Positions 54,519 through 63,162 of a DNA stretch of 64,000 nucleotides are shown in pieces. Both the position numbers and the translations under genes were made by a program. Within the stretch, counting starts at the first letter, position 1. Every line of letters starts with the position of its first letter. Source of the DNA: Capillimicrobium parvum (GTDB lineage: Bacteria; Actinomycetota; Thermoleophilia; Solirubrobacterales; Solirubrobacteraceae); NCBI RefSeq assembly GCF_021172045.1, contig NZ_CP087164.1:4960001-5024000 (forward strand), read 5' to 3'. The notes beneath the pieces are model-generated. The model saw nothing but the letters and a program-made list of their open reading frames with translations. It ran no database searches and had not been told where the DNA came from.

Positions 54519-55174
54519 CGGCGCAGTCCGATCAGTGCGGCCGCCGAGGCCGCGACGACCGGCACGCCCGCGGGCGCGACCGGCATCAGCGCGAGGGTGA
54601 TCGCCGCCGACAGCACGATCACCGCGATCGCCATCCGGTCGCGGGCCTCCTCGGCCAGCAGCGCGAGGTAGAACGCCGGGAAGATCGCGTCGAAGCCGAG
54701 CTGGGCGGGGTCCGGGATCACCCCGCCGAGCAGCACCCCGGCGACCGTGCCGCCGACCCAGCAGCACCACTGCGGCACGGTCGCGCCGACGAGGATCTCG
54801 CGGTCGAAGCGCCCGCCGCCCTGCCCGGCGATGACGAACGACGCGTCGACGATCGCCTGGGACTCGACCGCGCGCCGAGCGCGGCTTCCGCGCAGCCACG
54901 GCGCCAGCGCGAACGACATCGGGATGAAGCGCGCGTTCATGAGCAGGCCGGCGGCGATCGCGGCCCCGGCCGCCCCGCCGGCCTCCAGGACGCTCGTGGC
55001 CGCGAACTGGGCACCGCCGGCGAAGACGATCGCGGACATGATGCTGCCGGCGGCCGACCCCACGACCGGCTGTGCGAGGACCCCGAAGGACATGCCGAGC
55101 ACGAGCGTCGGCACCAGCAGCGGCAGGGCCGCGCGCAGCCCGTCGCGCAGGGTGTGCCTTGGCGTCTCCTCCAT
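54515..55174 (-). CDS. azlC: AzlC-family branched-chain amino acid exporter
   Basis: A 219-residue membrane protein with the AzlC outline: RDGLRAALPLLVPTLVLGMSFGVLA, a GGAQFAATSVLEAGG segment, LLMNARFIPMSFALAPWLRG and DASFVIAG. It pairs with the overlapping azlD. Start ATG at 55172-55174; divergent from the acyl-CoA dehydrogenase gene. Confidence 0.93.
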   Translation of the reverse strand: MEETPRHTLRDGLRAALPLLVPTLVLGMSFGVLAQPVVGSAAGSIMSAIVFAGGAQFAATSVLEAGGAAGAAIAAGLLMNARFIPMSFALAPWLRGSRARRAVESQAIVDASFVIAGQGGGRFDREILVGATVPQWCCWVGGTVAGVLLGGVIPDPAQLGFDAIFPAFYLALLAEEARDRMAIAVIVLSAAITLALMPVAPAGVPVVAASAAALIGLRR

Positions 55175-55228
55175 CCGATGGCGGGACGTTAGCCGTCGGT
55201 TGACTCACGGATCGGGTATCCAACGGCC

Positions 55229-57121
55229 ATGGCCGCGAACCCCACGTATGAGCAGTCCAAGCAGGTCGCCGAGGAGAGCCGCGAGACCGAGTGGACCCAG
55301 CCGTCGTTCGGCAAGGAGCTCTTCCTCGGCAGCTTCCGGCCCGACCTGATCCATCCGCAGCCGCGCGAGGCGCCCGAGGTCACCGCCCGCGGCGAGGAGT
55401 TCCTCGGCCGGCTGCGCGCGTTCCTGACCGAGCGCGTCGACCCCTTCCAGATCGAGCGCGACGCGAAGATCCCCGGCGACGTGCTCGACGGGCTCAAGCA
55501 GCTCGGCGCGCTCGGGATGAAGGTCCCCGTCGAGTACGGCGGGCTCGGCCTCTCGCAGGTCTACTACAACAAGGCGCTCGCGCTGGCCGGCACCTGGCAC
55601 TCGTCGATCTCGACGCTGCTGTCCGCGCACCAGTCGATCGGCCTGCCCGAGCCGCTGCGCATGTTCGGCTCCGAGGAGCAGAAGAGCGAGTGGCTGCCGA
55701 AGGTCGCTCGCACGCACGTCTCCGCCTTCCTGCTGACCGAGCCCGACGTCGGCTCGGACCCCGCGCGCATGAGCACGACCGCGATCCCGACCGAGGACGG
55801 CCGCGGCTTCCGGCTGAACGGCGTGAAGCTCTGGGCGACGAACGGCGCGATCGCCGACGTCGTGATCGTGATGGCGGTCGTCCCGAAGAGCGACGGCCAT
55901 CGCGGCGGGATCAGCGCGTTCATCTGCCCCTACGACGCCCAGGGCATCACCGTCGAGGCGCGCAACGAGTTCATGGGCCTGCGCGGCATCGAGAACTCGC
56001 TGACGCGCTTCGAGGACGTCTTCGTGCCGAACGACAGCCTCATCGCCGGCGAGGGGAAGGGGCTGCGCATCGCCCTGTCGACGCTGAACACGGGCCGGCT
56101 CGCCCTGCCCGCGATCTGCTCGGCGATGAGCAGGTACGCACTGAAGATCGCGCGCGAGTGGTCGGGCGAGCGCAGGCAGTGGGGCGTGCCGATCGGCGAG
56201 CACGACCCGGTTGCGCAGCACCTGGCGTTCATCGCCGGCTCGGCGTTCGGCATCGAGGCGGTCGTCGACGTCTCGAGCCGCCTGGCCGACGACAAGCGCA
56301 ACGACATCCGCATCGAGGCCGCGCTGGCCAAGCTCTACGCCTCCGAGCTCGGATGGCAGGTCATCGACGCGATGATCCAGGTGCGCGGCGGGCGCGGGTA
56401 CGAGACCGCGGAGTCGCTGCGCCGGCGCGGCGAGAAGCCGGTGCCCGCCGAGCAGCTGCTGCGCGACATGCGCATCAACCGGATCTTCGAGGGCTCGACG
56501 GAGATCATGCACCTGCTGATCGCCCGCGAGGCGGTCGACCAGCACCTCGCGGTGGCCGGTGACGTGCTCGACCCGAAGACGGCGATCGCCGAGAAGGCGA
56601 AGGCCGCCGGCAAGGCGGGCGCGTTCTACGCGAAGTGGTTCCCGAAGCTGGCGGTCGGCTCGGGGATGAAGCCGGGCTCCTTCGAGGAGTTCGGCCCGCT
56701 CGCCGAGCACATGCGCTACGTCGAGCGGGGGTCGCGCAAGCTCGCGCGGTCGACCTTCTACCTCATGGGGCGCTACCAGGCGTCGCTGGAGCAGCGCGGC
56801 AAGCTGCTCGGCCGCATCGTCGACATCGGCGCCGAGCTCTACGCGATCGCGTGTGCGTGCGTGTACGCGACGACGCTGGACCGCGAGGAGGCGCGCGAGC
56901 TGGCCGCGCTGTTCGCGCGCCAGGCGCGCCGGCGGGCGGACCGGCTCTTCGGCGAGCTGTGGTCCAACGACGACGCGGCGCAGTACCAGACGGCGCAGCA
57001 CCTGCTCGCGGGCCGATACACGTGGTTCGAGGACGACGTGCTCGACCCGGCGGGCGAGGGCCCGATGATCCCCGAGCACGAGCCGTCGGCACGCAGGCAG
57101 TTCGAGGAAGCGACGAAGTAG
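55229..57121 (+). CDS. acyl-CoA dehydrogenase (long/very-long-chain type with C-terminal extension)
   Basis: FAD enzyme that introduces the alpha-beta double bond in acyl-CoA, 630 residues. The ACAD core is at 55-460: LLTEPDVGSDPARM (FAD/substrate loop), FEDVFVPND, a VRGGRGYETAES helix and RINRIFEGSTEIMHLLIARE, where the Glu is the likely base. The extra C-terminal 170 residues (from about 465) are a helical domain as in ACADVL/FadE-like proteins. The first 50 residues include ESRETEWTQPSFGKELFLG. Located alone on the plus strand. Confidence 0.93.
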   Translation: MAANPTYEQSKQVAEESRETEWTQPSFGKELFLGSFRPDLIHPQPREAPEVTARGEEFLGRLRAFLTERVDPFQIERDAKIPGDVLDGLKQLGALGMKVPVEYGGLGLSQVYYNKALALAGTWHSSISTLLSAHQSIGLPEPLRMFGSEEQKSEWLPKVARTHVSAFLLTEPDVGSDPARMSTTAIPTEDGRGFRLNGVKLWATNGAIADVVIVMAVVPKSDGHRGGISAFICPYDAQGITVEARNEFMGLRGIENSLTRFEDVFVPNDSLIAGEGKGLRIALSTLNTGRLALPAICSAMSRYALKIAREWSGERRQWGVPIGEHDPVAQHLAFIAGSAFGIEAVVDVSSRLADDKRNDIRIEAALAKLYASELGWQVIDAMIQVRGGRGYETAESLRRRGEKPVPAEQLLRDMRINRIFEGSTEIMHLLIAREAVDQHLAVAGDVLDPKTAIAEKAKAAGKAGAFYAKWFPKLAVGSGMKPGSFEEFGPLAEHMRYVERGSRKLARSTFYLMGRYQASLEQRGKLLGRIVDIGAELYAIACACVYATTLDREEARELAALFARQARRRADRLFGELWSNDDAAQYQTAQHLLAGRYTWFEDDVLDPAGEGPMIPEHEPSARRQFEEATK

Positions 57122-57225
57122 GCGGCTGCGGGGCGGCGCTCAGCGCCAAGGGCCAGAGCGGGTTCACGTCCATATGCGACGTCAACACGCCGCGCCCCTT
57201 GCGCGCGACCGGGCCGCCGCGGCGA

Positions 57226-57332
57226 TCCTGTCGCGATCACGGCGCCCTACGCCGTCACCGCGACAGGACCGCCCACGCGACGCGGCGACGCGACCCGCGA
57301 TCACGGCGCCCTACGCCGTCACCGCGACAGGA
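57226..57332. repeat. dispersed palindromic element, family 2, copies 2 and 3 (tandem)
   Basis: Copy 2 is complete: arms TCCTGTCGCG (57226-57235) and complement (57259-57268) around an inner stem ACGGCG/CGCCGT. Copy 3 (57297-57332) has the inner stem and the right arm, but its left arm is altered. They arise from a 64-bp tandem duplication (57233-57296 and 57297-57360). The whole 312-base gap 57122-57433 holds no gene that I can see; it contains only these repeats. Confidence 0.9.
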
Positions 57333-57433
57333 CCGCCCACGCGAGCGGCGACGCGACCCCTTGCGTTCCCCTCGGATGCCGCGCACCACGCCCGCACGCG
57401 GGCCGACGTGCCGCGCTGAGCTCGGCACCGCCG

Positions 57434-58117
57434 TCATCCCCCGGCGCGGTCGTCGAACCGGTACCCCACCCCCGGGTCCGTCCGGATGTACCGAGCGCCG
57501 ATCTTGCGGCGCAGGTTGGCGACGTGGACGCGCAGGACCGCGACGTCCTCGCCGTACGCGCTGCCCCACACGGACGTGAGCAGCTGGCGGTGGGTGAGCA
57601 GCCGGCCGCGCTGGCGCAGGAGCGTGCGCAGGAGCTCGAACTCGGTCGGGGTGAGGTGGACCTCCGCGCCGTCGACGAGCACGCGCCGCGCCGCGAGGTC
57701 GACCTCGAGGCCGTCGACGCGGACCGCCGGCTCGTCGGGGTCGCCGCCGGCGCGGCGCAGCGCCGCCTGCAGGCGCGCGACGAGCTCGCGCGGCCCGAAG
57801 GGCTTGACGATGTAGTCGTCGGCGCCGGCCTCGAGCGCGCGGACCTTCTCGTCCTCGTCGCCGATCGCCGACAGGACGATGATCGGCATCTGCGACCACT
57901 CGCGCAGGCGCCGGCAGACCTCGACGCCGTCGCCGTCGGGCAGGACCAGGTCGACGATCGCGGCGTCCGGCGGGCGGACGGCCGCCCGGTCGAGCGCCTC
58001 CTCGGCGGTCGCCGCCTCGATCACCTCGAAGCCCGCTTCGCGCAGGATGACCCGCAGCGCGCGGAGGATCTGGTGCTCGTCGTCGCAGACGAGCACCCGC
58101 GGGCCGGGGGCGCTCAC
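57434..58117 (-). CDS. kdpE: response regulator KdpE
   Basis: A 227-residue OmpR-type regulator. The receiver has the acidic pair in VCDDEHQ, the phosphorylated Asp in AIVDLVLPDGDG, and Lys in YIVKPFG; the winged helix has EFELLRTLLRQRGRLLTHRQLL and NLRRKIG. The sequence (RALRVILREAGFEVIEAATAEEAL) and pairing with a KdpD-type kinase mark it as KdpE, activator of the kdp operon under potassium limitation. GTG 58115-58117 overlaps the kinase stop (GTGA). Confidence 0.92.
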   Translation of the reverse strand: MSAPGPRVLVCDDEHQILRALRVILREAGFEVIEAATAEEALDRAAVRPPDAAIVDLVLPDGDGVEVCRRLREWSQMPIIVLSAIGDEDEKVRALEAGADDYIVKPFGPRELVARLQAALRRAGGDPDEPAVRVDGLEVDLAARRVLVDGAEVHLTPTEFELLRTLLRQRGRLLTHRQLLTSVWGSAYGEDVAVLRVHVANLRRKIGARYIRTDPGVGYRFDDRAGG

Positions 58118-59505
58118 CGCGCGAGCGCCTCCGCGCGCTCGATGGGCAGCGCCACGACGAACGAGGAGCCCTGACCGGGCAGCGACTCGACCCACACGCG
58201 CCCGCCGTTGGCCTCGACGAGGCCGCGGACGATGGCCAGGCCGAGCCCCGCGCCCGCGTCGCGCCCGCCTCCGCGGCCGCCCCCGCCTCCGCCCCCGCGA
58301 TAGAACGGCTCGAAGATCCGCTCCTGCTCAGCGCGCGGGATGCCGGGGCCGCGATCCACCACCCGGATGACGAGCCGATCCCGCTGTGCGCGAGCGCGGA
58401 CGATGACCGGGTGCCCGCCGCTGTGGCGCGCGGCGTTCTCCAGGAGGTTCGCGAAGGCGCGCTCGAGCTGCGCGGCGTCCGCGCGCACCGGCGGCAGCGC
58501 CCCGAGCGACAGCTCGAAGCGGTCCGCGCCGCCGGCGGCGTGCGCCGCCTCGCGCAGCAGGTCCTCGACCTCGACGAGCTCGGGACGCCGCGTCCCCGTG
58601 CCCGACTGCAGCCGCGACAGGTCGAGCAGCTTCTCGATGAGGCGCGACAGCCGCGAACCCTCGTCGACGACCACCGAAGCGAGCTCGTCGCGCTCGGCCG
58701 CCTCCAGCGCAGGCGAGCGCAGCGCCTCGCCGGCCGTGACCATCGCCGTCAGCGGCGAGCGCAGGTCGTGCGAGACCGCCCGCAGCACCGCGGTCTTCGC
58801 CACGTCGCTCTGGCGCAGCGCCGCGGTCTCCACGACCTCGGCCTGCAGCGACTCGCGCTCCAGCGCCGCCGCGACGACCGGCTCGAGTGCGGGGACGATC
58901 CGCTCGGCGAGCCGGCCGGCCACCGCGGGCGTCAGCTCCGCCGGCACGACGAGCTCGGCCCCGGCGCCGAGCGCGAGGGCCTGACGGTTCGGCCCGGGGT
59001 CCTGACCGGCCGGCGCGATCGCCGCCGATGGCAGGCCGAGCCCGGTGGCGACCCGCTCGGCGACCAGCTTCAGAGCGTCTTCGAGGTCGCGCTCTCCGAG
59101 CAGCAGGCGCGCGGCCTCCGCGGCGAGGTCGGCCTCCTCGCGGCGCATCTCGGCCTCGACCGCCCGCCGGCGCGCGACGGCGGCGACGCTGCAGGTCGCC
59201 AGGCCGACCACGACGAACGCCGCCAGCGAGAGCCAGTGGTTGCGCTCGGCGAGCGTGAACCGCCCCGTGGGCGGGAGGTGGAAGAAGTTGAACGCGGCCG
59301 CGGAGGCCACGGTCGTGACGACGGCGAGCCAGACCGGCCAGAACGTCGCGACGACGATCACCGCGAGCAGGTAGACCACCCCGAGGGTGGCGACCGGGGC
59401 GATGTCCTCGAGCGGATACAGGACGATCGTGGTCGCCGCCACGAGCGCAGCGGCGACGAGGGCACCCGTCAGAATCGACGGCGCTGCGTCCCGAGCTCCG
59501 TCCAT
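58114..59505 (-). CDS. kdpD: C-terminal half of KdpD: DUF4118, GAF-like and histidine kinase domains
   Basis: A 463-residue sensor kinase with exactly the parts missing from the short KdpD at 47187. Residues 10-105 are four helices of the DUF4118 domain (PLEDIAPVATLGVVYLLAV, FNFFHLPPTGRFTL), then a GAF-like segment (about 130-235), the HisKA box AVSHDLRSPLTAM and the ATPase domain with NLLENAARHS and GAGLGLAIVRGLVEANGG. A glycine-rich loop (GGGGGGGRGGG) sits in the ATP lid. Together with kdpE it forms the two-component half of the split potassium-sensing system. Confidence 0.92.
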   Translation of the reverse strand: MDGARDAAPSILTGALVAAALVAATTIVLYPLEDIAPVATLGVVYLLAVIVVATFWPVWLAVVTTVASAAAFNFFHLPPTGRFTLAERNHWLSLAAFVVVGLATCSVAAVARRRAVEAEMRREEADLAAEAARLLLGERDLEDALKLVAERVATGLGLPSAAIAPAGQDPGPNRQALALGAGAELVVPAELTPAVAGRLAERIVPALEPVVAAALERESLQAEVVETAALRQSDVAKTAVLRAVSHDLRSPLTAMVTAGEALRSPALEAAERDELASVVVDEGSRLSRLIEKLLDLSRLQSGTGTRRPELVEVEDLLREAAHAAGGADRFELSLGALPPVRADAAQLERAFANLLENAARHSGGHPVIVRARAQRDRLVIRVVDRGPGIPRAEQERIFEPFYRGGGGGGGRGGGRDAGAGLGLAIVRGLVEANGGRVWVESLPGQGSSFVVALPIERAEALAR

Positions 59506-59574
59506 GGGATGCGAGCGTAGCGCTCGGACCCAGCGGCTCGGTGCGGACGGGGCGGCTGGCGCGCTCGCGGGCGC

Positions 59575-60048
59575 TCAGCCCGCTTCGGCGATGCGCAGCG
59601 CCCCGCCGGCCAGCGTCACGCACGCGTCATAGAACTCGCGCAGGAGCGCCTCGTCGGCGTAGGCGATCGCGCTGAGCTGCCAGTCCTCGTCGTCGGCGAG
59701 CGCCGGGAGCGCGAGCGCGGTGCGCGCCACCTCCCCGAGGGCCTGTGCACCGTGGAACTCCGGCCAGCGCGCCCGCGCCCGCATGTCGGCGGCCACTCGG
59801 GCCAGCGCCTCCTCGAGCCCGGGGCGGTCGCCGAAGGCGCCATGGGTGCCGCCGGCCGCACACGCCGCGAGGGCAGCGAGCCGCCGCGCCCCAGCGACGT
59901 GCCGCCGCCGCCCGAACGCATCCTCGGCCGCCGGATCGAGCTCGGCGAACGCCTGCGCGAGCCGCGCGACCGCCCGCAGCGGCGGGCCGAGGCCGTGAGG
60001 CTCGGCGGCGCGGATGCGCGCCAGCTCGCTGTCGAATCCTGCGGGGAT
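59575..60048 (-). CDS. small protein of unknown function, apparent ATC start
   Basis: A frame with good coding bias encoding 157 residues: PAGFDSELARIRAAEPHG at the start, Ala-rich helices in the middle (RRLAALAACAAGG) and LLREFYDACVTLAGGALRIAEAG at the end. No ATG, GTG or TTG occurs in frame before GTG 59796, which would leave only half of the protein. At the upstream limit the codon ATC (60046-60048) lies seven bases after an ideal ribosome site AAGGAGG. I therefore read ATC as the start, as in infC-type genes. No family recognised; helical composition and paired helices suggest a soluble protein. Confidence 0.65.
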   Translation of the reverse strand: MPAGFDSELARIRAAEPHGLGPPLRAVARLAQAFAELDPAAEDAFGRRRHVAGARRLAALAACAAGGTHGAFGDRPGLEEALARVAADMRARARWPEFHGAQALGEVARTALALPALADDEDWQLSAIAYADEALLREFYDACVTLAGGALRIAEAG

Positions 60049-60143
60049 CCCTCACCCTCCTTGGGGGCCTGGCATCGAACAACCGTTGAGATGAACCTTG
60101 CAGGACTCGATTCCCGCCCGGCCCCGGCCGACAAACACGGAGA

Positions 60144-60161
60144 GCGCCCCCTGGGGGACGC
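60144..60161 (-). terminator. hairpin downstream of the mini-ORF
   Basis: GCGCCCCC/GGGGG-A-CGC stem closing tightly, followed on the minus strand by CTCTCCGTGTTTGT, a moderate T-rich tail. It lies between the mini-ORF and the ATC-start gene, and could end or attenuate transcription. Confidence 0.4.
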
Positions 60162-60198
60162 CCTCTGGTCGCCTGTTCGAAGAGCAGGCGCTGTTCGA

Positions 60199-60216
60199 TC
60201 AGAGCTTGAAGCCCAT
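60199..60216 (-). other. six-codon mini-ORF with a strong ribosome binding site
   Basis: ATG GGC TTC AAG CTC TGA (peptide MGFKL) preceded by GAGGAG seven bases upstream, one of the best ribosome sites in the window. It is followed by two hairpins (60170-60190 and 60144-60161) and 150 bases later by the ATC-start gene. The gap 60049-60490 has no longer gene that I can see. The arrangement resembles a leader peptide. Confidence 0.35.
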
Positions 60217-60281
60217 GGTGGCGCTCCTCTTCCCGCCGCATGTCCGTGCGGCGTCACGTTGGTATCCGATTCGCCGTGAGC

Positions 60282-60307
60282 AGAGCGGGCGTTGCAGCGC
60301 CCGCTCT
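60282..60307. other. 10-bp perfect hairpin in the leader region
   Basis: AGAGCGGGCG and its complement with a six-base loop, upstream of the mini-ORF. Might be a 5' leader structure of the minus-strand transcript or a bidirectional terminator. Confidence 0.5.
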
Positions 60308-60420
60308 GTGCTTCCTGCGATGGCGCCACTGTAGGCGCGGTCCCGGACGTCCAGCCAGCTTCACTCGAGCATTCGGCCGAATTCTGGACGAATGTTTGAG
60401 CTTGAACGCGCGAACTTCGT

Positions 60421-60490
60421 CGCGTGGCGTGGCGTCGTGGCGTCGTGGCGTCGTGGCGTCGTGGCGTCGCGTCGCGTCGCGTCGCGTCGA
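60421..60490. repeat. short tandem repeats of 8 and 5 bases after the HD-GYP gene
   Basis: After two partial units the octamer GTCGTGGC occurs four times, followed by four pentamers GTCGC, ending one base before the stop codon of the HD-GYP gene. Slippage-prone; non-coding. Confidence 0.92.
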
Positions 60491-61834
60491 TCAGGCGACG
60501 AAGGCGCGCACGCGCGCCTCGAGGTCCAGCTCGGCCTCGAAGTCGGCGTCCGTCGTGTGCTGGAAGGCGACGGAGGAGCCGAGCAACAGGTCGATGAACG
60601 CCTCGACGAGCCGTCCGTCGAGCTGCGTGCTCGAGACGCGGCGCAGCTCGGCGATCGCTTCCTGCCGGGAGACCGGGGTGCGGTAGGAATCGCGCGCGGT
60701 CATCACGTCGTAGGTGTCGGCGACCGAGATGATGCGCGACAGCAGCGGGATCTCCTCCCCGCGCAGGCCGCGCGGGTAGCCCGCGCCGTCGACGCGCTCG
60801 TGGTGGCAGCGGATGATCTCGGCGACCGCGGCGAGGCCCGCGACCTTGCCGACCACCCGGGCGCCCTGCGCCGGGTGGCGCTTGACGATCTGCCAGTCGT
60901 CGTCGCTGAGCCGGGCCTCGGCGAAGAGGATGCGGTCAGGGAAGATGAACTTGCCGATGTCGTGCAGGAGCCCGGCGGTGTGGACGAGCTCCTGCTCCTC
61001 GGGCGTGCAGCCCGCCGCGAGCGCGATGGCCCGCGAGTAGCGCGCGACCGCGGCCGAATGGCGCGCGGTCATCTTGTCGCGCAGCGACAGCGTCTGGACG
61101 AGCGCGGCGAGCGCCCCGACCTGGAGCGCGGCGAGCTCGGTGGTGCGGGTCTCGAGCTGCTCGGCCCGCTCCTCGGACTCGAGCAGCGCCCGCGTCAGGA
61201 ACTGGAAGGCGACGAGCGCGACGACGAGGACGGCGAAGGCGGCGATGCCGATGCTGATGTAGATGACCGAGAACGCGAGCACGAGCGTCGCGGCGGCCAG
61301 CTCCGAGGGCAGCAGCGGCACGAGGACCCGGCGGACCTGCATCCCGATGCCGTAGCCCAGCCACAGGCGGCCGCCGAGGGCCGTGAGCGCGAAGTTCAGC
61401 GTGATGGTGGCGACGTAGACGCCGAAGACCACGAAGCCATAGGCGAGGCCGGCGGGGTCCGCGCCGGCCTCCTGCGCCCCACGGGCGAGCAGGCCGCCCA
61501 CGAGCGGGAAGAGCGCGTACGTGACGACGTTGCTCAGCGTGCGGGCCCGGGACAGCCGCTCGCGGGCGGCGTCGACGCCGATCGTCAACAGGGCGATCGC
61601 GACGGCGGGCGCCGGCCCGAGGAACGCCATCGCCAGCACGAGCGCGATGAAGGATCCCGAGAGCCGCTGCCCGCGGGTCTCGATGCTCAGGGCATCGCTG
61701 AGCACCGCCAGCGCGGCGAGCAGGATGACGAGGGCGAGCGGCCGCCAGTCGCTCGCGCGCGACGTCAGAACCGCGACCGACAGCGCGCCGACCAGCACGG
61801 CGAGGTGTCCGCCGATCAGGGTTGTCCGTCGCAC
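60491..61834 (-). CDS. membrane-bound HD-GYP domain protein (putative c-di-GMP phosphodiesterase)
   Basis: Degrades c-di-GMP if the domain is active. The N-terminal 210 residues have six or seven hydrophobic segments (an unidentified membrane sensor), then a coiled linker (LESEERAEQLETRTTELAAL, 20 residues) and the HD-GYP domain: HSAAVARYS, HDIGK, and HHERVDGAGYPRGLRGEEIP. The GYP motif itself reads GYPRG, so the family signature is kept. GTG 61834 is the start. The diguanylate cyclase at 33813 is its counterpart in this window. Confidence 0.9.
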   Translation of the reverse strand: MRRTTLIGGHLAVLVGALSVAVLTSRASDWRPLALVILLAALAVLSDALSIETRGQRLSGSFIALVLAMAFLGPAPAVAIALLTIGVDAARERLSRARTLSNVVTYALFPLVGGLLARGAQEAGADPAGLAYGFVVFGVYVATITLNFALTALGGRLWLGYGIGMQVRRVLVPLLPSELAAATLVLAFSVIYISIGIAAFAVLVVALVAFQFLTRALLESEERAEQLETRTTELAALQVGALAALVQTLSLRDKMTARHSAAVARYSRAIALAAGCTPEEQELVHTAGLLHDIGKFIFPDRILFAEARLSDDDWQIVKRHPAQGARVVGKVAGLAAVAEIIRCHHERVDGAGYPRGLRGEEIPLLSRIISVADTYDVMTARDSYRTPVSRQEAIAELRRVSSTQLDGRLVEAFIDLLLGSSVAFQHTTDADFEAELDLEARVRAFVA

Positions 61835-61951
61835 ACCCGCGTCTATCGGTCGATGCAACGGAGAAGTTGAGTAACGGGTCGGACGCGGTGCGATCGACGC
61901 GCACCCCGATCCCCTAACGTGCCGTCCCTCTTGGGGGAGCACCGGGCACCC

Positions 61952-63139
61952 ATGCGCGTCGCGGGCTTCCCGCGTCTGGCGCTCTCGTACGCGGTCAACG
62001 AGCTGGGCGACAACCTGGGGGTCGTCGCCCTGGCGATCCTCGTGCTCGACGGAACCGACTCGGCCCTGGCGACCGCCGGGCTCTTCGTCTGCGCGCGCTT
62101 CCTTCCCGCGCTCGCGGCCCCCTGGCTGACCGCCCGCCTCGACCGCCGGGCCGTCAACCGCTCGCTTCCGGCGCTCTACGTGCTCGAGGCGCTCGCCTTC
62201 GCCGGGCTGGCGCTCATCGCCGGCGGCACGTTCGCGCTGGCGGCGGTGCTCGTCCTCGCGTTCGCTGACGGAACGCTCGCGCTGACCGGCCGTGGCATCT
62301 CCCGCGCCGCGGTGGCCGCGCTGCTCCTGCCCCACCGCGCGCTGCGGGAGGGCAACGCCCTGCTCAACGCGGCCTTCGCGGTCACGTCGGCGGCCGGCCC
62401 CGCGGCGGCGGGCATCCTCGTCGGCACCGCGGGCGCGGCCGCGGCGCTGTGGGTCGACGCGGCGTCGTTCGCGCTCATCGCCGCGCTGCTGTTCGTGGCG
62501 CGGGACCTGCCGCCGGCCGCTGCGGAGGATCCGGGCGGCGCGCACTGGGCGGCCCGCGTCCGCGAGGGCGTCGCCGCGGTGCGCCGCGAGCCGATCCGCA
62601 CGCTCATCGCCGCCCAGGCGGTCGCGTTCGTCTTCTTCTTTCTCGTCATCCCGATCGAGGTCGTCTACGCGAAGGAGACGCTGGACGCCGGCGACGTCGG
62701 CTACGGCGTGCTGCTCGCCGCGTGGGGCGTCGGACTCGTGCTCGGGTCGGCCGTCTTCGCCCGCGTGCGCGAGCGGCCGACCCGCCTGCTGGTGGTCGGC
62801 TCGACCCTGCTGGTCGGCGCCGGCTACATCGGCCTGGCCGCCGCACCCGGGATCGTGCTCGCCTGCGTCGCGTCGGTCGTCGGCGGCACGGGCAACGGGG
62901 TCCAGTGGGTGTCGGTGCTGACCGCGGTCCAGGAGGCGCTGCCCGAAGGGCTGCAGGCCCGGGTCGTCGGGCTGCTCGAATCGGTGGCGGCCGCCGCGCC
63001 CGGCGCCGGGTTCCTGGCCGGCGGCGTGCTGACCGCGCTGTGGTCGCCGCGCCTGGCGTACCTCGTTGCGGGGGCCGGCGTGATCGTCGTGGCGATCGCG
63101 ATGGCGCGCCGGATCGCCCCCACCGCCCGTTCAGGCTGA
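61952..63139 (+). CDS. MFS exporter
   Basis: A 395-residue transporter with twelve helices. PRLALSYAVNELGDNLGVVALAILV at the start, the ARLDRRAVNRSLP loop and GTGNGVQWVSVLTAVQEALP (20 residues) resemble the EntS/MefA group of drug and siderophore exporters. ATG at 61952 has GGGGGAG twelve bases upstream; GTG 61919 would add eleven residues. Divergent from the HD-GYP gene. Substrate unknown. Confidence 0.87.
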   Translation: MRVAGFPRLALSYAVNELGDNLGVVALAILVLDGTDSALATAGLFVCARFLPALAAPWLTARLDRRAVNRSLPALYVLEALAFAGLALIAGGTFALAAVLVLAFADGTLALTGRGISRAAVAALLLPHRALREGNALLNAAFAVTSAAGPAAAGILVGTAGAAAALWVDAASFALIAALLFVARDLPPAAAEDPGGAHWAARVREGVAAVRREPIRTLIAAQAVAFVFFFLVIPIEVVYAKETLDAGDVGYGVLLAAWGVGLVLGSAVFARVRERPTRLLVVGSTLLVGAGYIGLAAAPGIVLACVASVVGGTGNGVQWVSVLTAVQEALPEGLQARVVGLLESVAAAAPGAGFLAGGVLTALWSPRLAYLVAGAGVIVVAIAMARRIAPTARSG

Positions 63140-63162
63140 CCGCGCGGGGGTACGGTCGGTGG

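Noticed and set aside
57122-57433. CRISPR-like look of the repeats after the acyl-CoA dehydrogenase gene
   Set aside because: Only two units with identical intervening sequence; they are a tandem duplication with internal palindromes, with no variable spacers and no cas genes.
60080-60115. tRNA/tmRNA T-arm-like sequence (GGACTCGATTCCCGCC)
   Set aside because: Searched around it for an acceptor stem, CCA end, D-arm, anticodon arm or tmRNA tag reading frame and found none. The match is limited to the T-arm.
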